NCBI GenBank assembly: GCA_017554445.1
Contig: JAFZIJ010000068.1
Location: forward strand, 1 to 46,763
Direction of reading: 5' to 3'
Source of the DNA: Victivallales bacterium
Lineage (GTDB): Bacteria > Verrucomicrobiota > Lentisphaeria > Oligosphaerales > Oligosphaeraceae
DNA: 46,763 nt
Position 1 is the first letter of the stretch. Each line of letters starts with the position of its first letter. The position numbers and the translations under genes are program-made. The notes beneath the pieces are model-generated. The model worked only from the letters and a program-made list of their open reading frames with translations. It ran no database searches and was not told the origin of the DNA. Shown here piece by piece: positions 41,252-46,763 of this stretch.

Positions 41252-44200
41252 TTATTTTATAGTTAGAGTGGTCTGTACTTTTCCACCATTGGCAAGATTT
41301 TCGGCGATAATCGTCCATTTGCCGGGCTTCTCGTTGGACGGGATGGAGAGATTCAGTTTCAATTCGCTGTTGACGGCGGCATGGTAGCCGCTGAATTCGG
41401 CAGGCTTGCCATCGGCATCAAGAATCGTAAGCTTCACGGGTACAACGGCTTTCGGCAGAATCGGGCCATTCTGGGCGGTTTCCACTTGAACCGTTATTGG
41501 AACTTCCGAACCACGCGGGGCTATGCCGTCGCCATCGACGTTAATGGATATCGCATCCAATGGCATCTTCGTCCGCATGAACAGCTTGCCTTCGCCTGGG
41601 CCGAAGGATACGTCGAACGACAGACCGCCGTCCTTTGGCGTCGTCTGAACTTGCTTGTGCGCAACGAGATCGTAGATATATCCATCGCCTGGCAACCAAG
41701 CCGTTCCTGCGTTGTCGAGACCTTTTTCCATGACGAGACCATACTGGCCGACATAGTTGCCGTAAGTGCGTTTATCGTTGATTAGGAACAAGTAATCCGT
41801 GTCGCCAAAATGGCGCATGCGGCCGACGATATCCATGTTGGACGTCTGGAAATCGCGTTTGAAGAACGGATCGAGTTCGTTGCGGAGATTGGCCGCCATG
41901 GCTTGCAGGGCGGCTTTGTCAACGTCCGCCTTGCGTGTCCGCTTGTAGGCGGGAACGAGCAGGTCGGGCAGGACGGCAGGGCAGAGGCGTTCGTCCGCCA
42001 CGACGATGCCGCCGCGCTTCTGGAATTTGAGGATTTCGTCATAGACGGACTGCGTCAGAACATAGCAGTTGGGCATGACGAGAATGTCGTAGGCGTCAAG
42101 ACCGTTCTTGCGGACGGTTTCGTCGTAGATGATCTGCGGCTGGTAGCCTGCCCATTGCAGGATGATGTGCATGTCCGCTTCCCAACTGTTGCTCCAGCCG
42201 TTGCTGCCGCATTGCGCATACATTTGGGAGGCAAAGCTTTCCAGAACGGCGACGCGCGATTTCGCATCCGGAATCTCCAACAGCGACGGGCCTAGCGGCT
42301 GGATGACGTTGTGGACGAGTTTGGATAGACGCGGGGTGGTTTCTGGATTCGTCATGCGGTAACTTGTTCCGCCTGTGACGGTGAACAGCGAGCCGCGGCC
42401 ATGGTACATGATGCCGCGCACAGGTCGCGCAATCATGCTCCACAACGCGATTTCCAGATGGTCGGGCGCGATGGAGATGAATTTCGCGTCTGGAATGTCG
42501 CGTTCCCACTGGACGCGTTTGTCTTCTTCTTTCGGCATCCGTTCGATCGGCGCTGTGCCCGAACGATACCAAATGATCTGCGTCATTTTCATAACTTTCT
42601 GATTCGGATAGCCTTCCGCCATGGCGAATAGTTCGTCACAGGATTGGCCGATCTTGATTGGATCTGGATAGCTGTACGTCCATTGCGAGACGATATCGAC
42701 GTGACCGCCGCTTCCCCAAACGGACGGAACGCGCACGGCGGGATCGAAGAATGTCCAGAAGTCTTTGCGGCCTGTGGATTTAAGACCGTCATGGATGCGC
42801 GAATGGAGCGGATTCCAACCATCCCCGTCCTTCCAGAACCATGTGTAGAAACGGAGGATGGTGTCGTCGTCGGGAATGACGCGGCTAGGCGGGAAGTTCG
42901 GCAGCGTCAGATAGGGAACGCCAGTCTTGGCGCGAACTTCCTGTGGAATTTTCGTGCCGAGAAACGCTTCGGCGGATTTCACTTCAAACGGCTGGAAGGA
43001 AAGCATCGTGTTGTCACGGACTTCCGAATGAATCAACGCTGAATCGAAGCTCGGGAACTGCATGTACGTTTGCGCGACGCTTGCGCCGACGTTGTAGCCG
43101 AATTCCTGTATGTCCGGATGGCCGACAGCTCCATTTGTGGTCTCGCGCGGCTTGCCGTTGCGGGTGACGCGTTTGTATTCCGGATTGGTCTGTGTCTGTT
43201 CGACCCAGCGGCCAGGCGCGGTGGTCATGCAGGCATGCAACCCTTTCTTCATGTAGTTGTTAAGCAGATTATAATTCGACGTGACATCCATCACGGTGGA
43301 GAGGTCGAGAGGCTTTTTCGCCTTCCAGACATTCGGAAAGTTGCTGAAATGGCGCAGGTCATGGGTGAAACCGATATAGGTCAGTTCGTTTTCCGGGCAG
43401 GTGCCCCACATGACAACGGGCATGAAGGGATTTTCGCGTGGGACGATGTCGAACGTGCTTTTGGCATTGAGCGTGTTCAGTGTCGCATCTATCTGGTATG
43501 ACGCGGCTTTGAGAGTCGTGCCGATGGGAACGGTAACTTGGCGGATTTCGCGCGGGGCGAGCTTTTTAAAGGGCAACTCGTGTTTTGCGCCATTCACGGT
43601 AATCGTCACGATGCCGTCATCCATGATCTCCGTGTTGTCGTTGTCGATGGTCAGCGTGATCGCCGCGTTCTTTTCGTTATGGTAAAAGACGGTTCGGCCT
43701 TGGCTAAAGGAGATGGTGGGATGAGGGCCATATTCTGCCGGAACGCCTTGGAAATAGCGGATTTGCGCCATGCGACCGATAAAACTGCTGTAGTTGCTCG
43801 TGGCGCGATCGCCCAAAATCAGCGCATAGGGGCTGGGCGCGACGGCCTTGCGATTCGCAAAGAGCTTCTTGGCAATCATTTGGCCATCCATGAAAACACG
43901 GACGGTACCTTCGCCGTCATACGAGAAAGCAAGATGATGCCATTCGTTGACAGGCAATGAGACGGGGCGTGTCTCCAGCACGACGCTGTCCGTCTTGAAG
44001 CCGAGATTGACGTTGATGGAATAGAGGTCTTTGCCCCTTGTGAGCAGATAGCAGCAGTAGCCGAGATTGGCCTTTTCAAATTCCCTGAAATAATGGTATA
44101 TCTTCTTGTCAATCAAGAAGAAGTGATCTCGCCCTGCGCGGATGGCTTCATCTGGTTTCAGCCAGAAATCGAAGGCGAAGGCGCCTTTCGGCGTGAAATC

Positions 44201-44452
44201 CGCATGGTTGCCCGCATCCGCGCCTTGCGCATTGTCGGCGGTCGGAACGCTTCCCGTTGATTTGAGAGCGATTCCGAAGCGTTCATCTTCAACGATTTGC
44301 GCTTTTCCGCGCAGTTTGATCGTGTGATTGTGGCCGGATGCGTCTTCCAACGGCTTTTCGGAATTGAAGAGCCATTGGCCGAACATATCGGCGGCGGGCA
44401 GGGCGGAGGAGAGGAAAAGAACGGCGAAAATGGTGACAAGTGCTTGTTTCAT
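41252..44452 (-). CDS. Secreted LamG-domain protein with glycosidase-like barrel
   Basis: This 1066-aa protein has a signal peptide (about 1-20, MKQALVTIFAVLFLSSALPA) and a strong GAGGAGGAAA ribosome site. Residues 21-235 form a LamG/concanavalin-like domain (GQWLFNSEKPLEDASGHNH, then VNEWHHLAFSYDGEGTVRVF), which binds carbohydrate. An Ig-like linker (about 245-340) follows, then a barrel-like region (about 345-720; HACMTTAPGRWVEQTQ, FYTWFWKDGDGW), a GATase/trimerisation-like Rossmann part (about 725-870; YDILVMPNCYVLTQSVYDE, GGIVVADERLCPAVLPDLL) and a beta C-terminus. The barrel plus Rossmann order recalls GH42-like enzymes, but no catalytic pair is certain. It is preceded by the HEAT/jelly-roll gene 15 bases upstream, so they are co-expressed. 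Confidence 0.65.
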   Translation of the reverse strand: MKQALVTIFAVLFLSSALPAADMFGQWLFNSEKPLEDASGHNHTIKLRGKAQIVEDERFGIALKSTGSVPTADNAQGADAGNHADFTPKGAFAFDFWLKPDEAIRAGRDHFFLIDKKIYHYFREFEKANLGYCCYLLTRGKDLYSINVNLGFKTDSVVLETRPVSLPVNEWHHLAFSYDGEGTVRVFMDGQMIAKKLFANRKAVAPSPYALILGDRATSNYSSFIGRMAQIRYFQGVPAEYGPHPTISFSQGRTVFYHNEKNAAITLTIDNDNTEIMDDGIVTITVNGAKHELPFKKLAPREIRQVTVPIGTTLKAASYQIDATLNTLNAKSTFDIVPRENPFMPVVMWGTCPENELTYIGFTHDLRHFSNFPNVWKAKKPLDLSTVMDVTSNYNLLNNYMKKGLHACMTTAPGRWVEQTQTNPEYKRVTRNGKPRETTNGAVGHPDIQEFGYNVGASVAQTYMQFPSFDSALIHSEVRDNTMLSFQPFEVKSAEAFLGTKIPQEVRAKTGVPYLTLPNFPPSRVIPDDDTILRFYTWFWKDGDGWNPLHSRIHDGLKSTGRKDFWTFFDPAVRVPSVWGSGGHVDIVSQWTYSYPDPIKIGQSCDELFAMAEGYPNQKVMKMTQIIWYRSGTAPIERMPKEEDKRVQWERDIPDAKFISIAPDHLEIALWSMIARPVRGIMYHGRGSLFTVTGGTSYRMTNPETTPRLSKLVHNVIQPLGPSLLEIPDAKSRVAVLESFASQMYAQCGSNGWSNSWEADMHIILQWAGYQPQIIYDETVRKNGLDAYDILVMPNCYVLTQSVYDEILKFQKRGGIVVADERLCPAVLPDLLVPAYKRTRKADVDKAALQAMAANLRNELDPFFKRDFQTSNMDIVGRMRHFGDTDYLFLINDKRTYGNYVGQYGLVMEKGLDNAGTAWLPGDGYIYDLVAHKQVQTTPKDGGLSFDVSFGPGEGKLFMRTKMPLDAISINVDGDGIAPRGSEVPITVQVETAQNGPILPKAVVPVKLTILDADGKPAEFSGYHAAVNSELKLNLSIPSNEKPGKWTIIAENLANGGKVQTTLTIK

Positions 44453-44467
44453 CGTAGTTTCCTCCTC

Positions 44468-45421
44468 TTATTCCAAAACTTGCAGATGGACGGGTTTGTA
44501 GATGCCGCCGGCGCCTGCCGTGTCCAAAATGCGCACGACGATGACGTTTTCCGCGTCCCATTTGACTTCTTTCGTGATGTCCAACGAGAACGGTGTCTGC
44601 CAACCGCTGGTTCCAAGATCGTGCTGGCCGATGTAAACACCGTTCAGCCAAACCCATGCGCATTCGTCAACGGATTCGAAATGCAACTCGACGGCGTTGT
44701 ATTTCTCTGGCTTCGGCGGCGTCTTGAACGTTTTGCGATACCACGCGAGACCGTCGTATTGGAAGCCTGCATCCTCCCATGTGGCGGCGATGGGAATCGT
44801 CTTCCAGGCGGATGCGTCAAAATCCTTCTTGAACCAATTGTTCAGATGGCCTTGATTGTTCTCGTCCAACGAGAAACGCCAGTCTTCCTTCGGCAGGAGA
44901 ATGTCTTGGATGACCTTCACGTCATGGTCCCAGTCGCTGCGGTTGCGGAGGAGGATTGTGTTGCGGTAGAACGGCCAGATGGCTTTGGAGGCGATGTCGC
45001 GAACGGCGGCATTCTTTTCGTGTCGGGCGGTCTTCTCGAGAATCTCCAACCGCTTGCCGGTCACGGGCTTTTCCGCCGCCAACTGCGAAACGGCGATCAG
45101 TCGGACGTTCACATCTTCGTCTGCCATCATGCCGCCGAGCAGGTCAACGGTCGCCGCATTTTTCAGGCAGAGGGCCTGCAAGGCGCAACGGCGGATGAGC
45201 GGATCCGTTGATTTGAGCAGTGGTGTTAGCTGAGTGGTGGCATCTTCACGCTGCGCAAGAAGCCGCACGGCCGTATGGCGGACGACGGCGTTTTCATCGT
45301 TGACCGCGATGAGAAGCGATTGCAAGTCTTGATTTTTCAACAAGTTGTCACGCCGCTCCTTCGGCGTTTGCGCAAACAGGAAGAGCGGGGCGGCCAATAG
45401 CAGGAGAAGAATGTGTTTCAT
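44468..45421 (-). CDS. Secreted HEAT-repeat protein fused to a GH2-type sugar-binding jelly roll
   Basis: This 317-aa protein has a signal peptide (MKHILLLLLAAPLFLFAQ, about 1-18). Residues about 20-155 are HEAT-like helical pairs (LLIAVNDENAVVRHTAVRLL, LKSTDPLIRRCALQALCLK, MADEDVNVRLIAVSQLA). Residues about 180-317 match the N-terminal jelly-roll domain of GH2 enzymes (FKKDFDASAWKTIPI, then AWYRKTFKTP, then AWVWLNGVYIGQHDLGTSGW, then ENVIVVRILDTAGAGGIYKP), with no catalytic barrel attached. The combination suggests a periplasmic scaffold or binding protein that presents a sugar-binding domain on a protein-interaction solenoid. The LamG-barrel gene follows after 15 bases and is its likely partner. 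Confidence 0.75.
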   Translation of the reverse strand: MKHILLLLLAAPLFLFAQTPKERRDNLLKNQDLQSLLIAVNDENAVVRHTAVRLLAQREDATTQLTPLLKSTDPLIRRCALQALCLKNAATVDLLGGMMADEDVNVRLIAVSQLAAEKPVTGKRLEILEKTARHEKNAAVRDIASKAIWPFYRNTILLRNRSDWDHDVKVIQDILLPKEDWRFSLDENNQGHLNNWFKKDFDASAWKTIPIAATWEDAGFQYDGLAWYRKTFKTPPKPEKYNAVELHFESVDECAWVWLNGVYIGQHDLGTSGWQTPFSLDITKEVKWDAENVIVVRILDTAGAGGIYKPVHLQVLE

Positions 45422-45442
45422 GGTGATTCCTTATAAATAAAA

Positions 45443-45482
45443 AGATTGCATGGCTTTTCATAACAAAGTAGCCATGCAATCT
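45443..45482 (-). terminator. Rho-independent terminator of the AT-rich orphan gene
   Basis: AGATTGCATGGCT (45443-45455) and AGCCATGCAATCT (45470-45482) form a perfect 13-bp stem with a 14-base loop. On the minus strand it is followed by TTTTTATTTAT. It separates the orphan gene from the HEAT/jelly-roll operon. Confidence 0.9.
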
Positions 45483-45493
45483 AAAAAAGCAAC

Positions 45494-45526
45494 TGGATAT
45501 TCTGGAAATTCTGGAAGTTCTGGATA
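45494..45526. repeat. TTCTGGA-word run between a stop and its terminator
   Basis: Four TTCTGGA-type words in one arm lie eight bases beyond the minus-strand stop at 45535 and before the terminator stem. This is the fourth occurrence of the word family in the window. Confidence 0.7.
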
Positions 45527-45534
45527 TGATTTAC

Positions 45535-46359
45535 TTAATCTTCCACTTTCTGTGTGATGTTCCATTTCTGGATTTTTTCTTGGAAAAAGGGAAGCCAATC
45601 TGCTCTATTGTTTGTTAGATTAGCTAGCCCCATCATGGATTGCTTGCATAGAATGCCGAGCACTTCCGCACGATTTTGGATATTAGGATACTTTTGTGCC
45701 AATATTTCCGTCCAGCAGTCCATGAACACCTTTTCCTTCTTTTTGGAAGCCTCAATCCCCCAGTCAACCATGGTTTTGTCATTAATTGGATTATCCTTGT
45801 GTTTCTTGTTATATTCCAACAGAATTCTGTAAGCCAGAAGTCCTCCTTCAAAAACTCTTTTCATTCTTATACTTAACTGTACTTGATATGTATCAAGTTC
45901 CTCCTGTGTTTTGGGATTCAATTCCTCTATGACTTTTATATGTTCTTCTGAGAAATTGTTGTTTTTGAGTTGAAAATCCCAGAGACGTTTACTGATACCT
46001 TTCTTCTCCAATTCCATCTCTTCGAAAACTTTATCGGCATTCTCAATTTTCCCATCAAGCTTTTTGAAGGCTTCCAAGAGAATTCTGCCTGGTCTAGTCG
46101 GATCCATTTGGGAATCAAAAAGAACAGGATGGGCCTTTAAATGTTTTTCAGAAATTGTTTTCATCTCATCATTAGTGAGAGTGCAGGCAAAGGCTTTCAT
46201 CTGTTCATCAAGGACAGTCTTAATCGCTTTTTGTATCTCCGGTGGGATAGGAGAGTTGAAGAAGGCGGTTTTCCCTTTTGGTTCAATTGGAGCCTGTTGT
46301 TGCGCGAAAACGTTAAATGACAAGGCAATAAGAATGGCGGCATGTATGAATGATCTCAT
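45535..46359 (-). CDS. Secreted protein of unknown function, AT-rich
   Basis: This 274-aa protein starts at 46359 after GGAGGAA; the upstream ATG at 46398 lacks a site. Signal peptide to about residue 20 (ALSFNVFAQQQ). The mature part is helical, charged and Lys/Glu-rich (VFEEMELEKKGISKRLWDF, then ELNPKTQEELDTYQVQLSIR), with little sign of a catalytic motif, and I do not recognise a family. The gene is clearly richer in A and T than every other gene here (many AAA, GAA, ATT and TTT codons), suggesting a different origin or weak selection. It has its own terminator and no obvious functional partner. Confidence 0.7.
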   Translation of the reverse strand: MRSFIHAAILIALSFNVFAQQQAPIEPKGKTAFFNSPIPPEIQKAIKTVLDEQMKAFACTLTNDEMKTISEKHLKAHPVLFDSQMDPTRPGRILLEAFKKLDGKIENADKVFEEMELEKKGISKRLWDFQLKNNNFSEEHIKVIEELNPKTQEELDTYQVQLSIRMKRVFEGGLLAYRILLEYNKKHKDNPINDKTMVDWGIEASKKKEKVFMDCWTEILAQKYPNIQNRAEVLGILCKQSMMGLANLTNNRADWLPFFQEKIQKWNITQKVED

Positions 46360-46362
46360 GAT

Positions 46363-46369
46363 TTCCTCC
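46363..46369 (-). promoter_or_regulatory. Shine-Dalgarno site deciding the orphan gene start
   Basis: GGAGGAA on the minus strand stands three to four bases before the ATG at 46359. It falls inside the longer frame that would begin at 46398. Confidence 0.75.
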
Positions 46370-46399
46370 GAGTTGGTGTATTGATAATGAATCTTCATG

Positions 46400-46579
46400 A
46401 CTATTTTCCGTTGTTATAAAATTATAATTCAACTCAAGGCAAATACAAATCAAAAAACAATTCTAATTTATGTTTGTAATCATGGTCAACAAAATTACAC
46501 AAAAATAAAAATGATAGTATATTATAAGACAAAACATGTCAAAATGCGCAAATATTGACTATCATCTATAAAAATCATC
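46400..46579. other. AT-rich divergent intergenic region
   Basis: About 180 bases of strongly A/T-rich DNA lie between the orphan secreted protein and the MATE gene. Several TATAAT- and TATTATAA-like stretches could serve promoters both ways. Unlike most other gaps it holds none of the word repeats. Confidence 0.5.
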
Positions 46580-46763
46580 ATGGCATTGAAAGATTCGACA
46601 TTTTTGGGGACGGAGAACATCGGGCGGCTGTTGCTGCGACTGTCGTGGCCAGCGGTCGTATCGACCGTCATCAACATGCTTTACAACTTGGTTGACCGCG
46701 TCTATATCGGCAACGGCGTCGGCAAGGAGGCGTTGGCTGGATTGGCGTTGACGATGCCGATCA
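46580..46763 (+). CDS. MATE-family efflux transporter, N-terminal part only
   Basis: Sixty-one codons are visible before the window ends. The translation begins MALKDSTFLGTENIGRLLLR and continues LSWPAVVSTVINMLYNLVDR, VYIGNGVGKEALAGLAL. This is the typical first helix pair of MATE multidrug/Na+ antiporters of the MepA/DinF type: a short Gly-Thr lead, then the P-x-V-x-x-x-I-N-x-L-Y-N-x-V-D pattern. The full protein would have twelve helices. It is divergent from the AT-rich orphan gene; no clear ribosome site is visible. It is the only transporter in the window. Confidence 0.88.
   Translation, partial: MALKDSTFLGTENIGRLLLRLSWPAVVSTVINMLYNLVDRVYIGNGVGKEALAGLALTMPI

Overview
The window looks like chromosomal DNA of an anaerobic, glycan-degrading bacterium, most likely a gut-type member of the PVC group (Lentisphaerota, Victivallis-like, or Kiritimatiellota). 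That placement is inferred from gene content, not from a marker gene: many divergent glycosidase-like proteins, a DUF4838 protein, a PL11 lyase, GH38 and GH95 enzymes, an oxygen-sensitive glycyl radical enzyme, a GGGtGRT/Fe-S scaffold pair, and intergenic DNA full of short word-like repeats. There are 28 protein genes, two of them cut by the window edges. I see no rRNA, tRNA, CRISPR array, insertion sequence or phage gene.

Layout. 3-3717: two tail-to-tail glycosidases (GH42-like, and GHL6/GH151-like). 4337-18374: a co-directional run of six genes: DUF4838 protein, a 1136-aa secreted barrel protein, a six-hairpin glycosidase, an M55 D-aminopeptidase, a PL11 rhamnogalacturonan lyase and a barrel protein with a beta-sandwich insertion. 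Four of these proteins have signal peptides. 18785-21889: a GH38 alpha-mannosidase. 22102-25530: a NifU/IscU-like scaffold and GGGtGRT protein pair with its own terminator, then a small membrane protein and a DUF4886 SGNH hydrolase. 25645-29021: a five-TM sulfatase-fold protein, an orphan OmpR-type regulator and a HAD hydrolase. 29212-35016: GH95, GH28-like, Gfo/Idh/MocA oxidoreductase and NagB. 35161-39144: a three-gene minus-strand operon of esterase, glycyl radical enzyme and aldo/keto reductase, divergent from a six-hairpin glycosidase at 39275 across a perfect 21-bp palindrome. 41252-46359: a LamG-barrel protein, a HEAT-repeat protein fused to a GH2-type jelly roll, and an AT-rich orphan secreted protein. 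46580-end: the start of a MATE transporter.

How it fits together. Secreted enzymes would attack pectin (rhamnogalacturonan I) and fucose- or mannose-containing host or plant glycans. A second set without signal peptides (GH95, GH28-like, GH38, GHL6-like, two six-hairpin proteins) would finish oligosaccharides in the cytoplasm. NagB feeds amino sugars to glycolysis; the oxidoreductase and the glycyl radical operon may process released sugars. No SusC/SusD pair or sugar transporter is visible.

The two points most worth following are the glycyl radical enzyme, whose active-site loop lacks the usual Cys-x-Glu, and the gene-junction repeats. Each junction carries its own short word (TTCTGGA, CTAGA, GGGACTAAA, CGTGAGACGTGA, GCCATAAGCC, TTAACAATT and others), often arranged as a long inverted repeat and sometimes supplying the stop or start codon.
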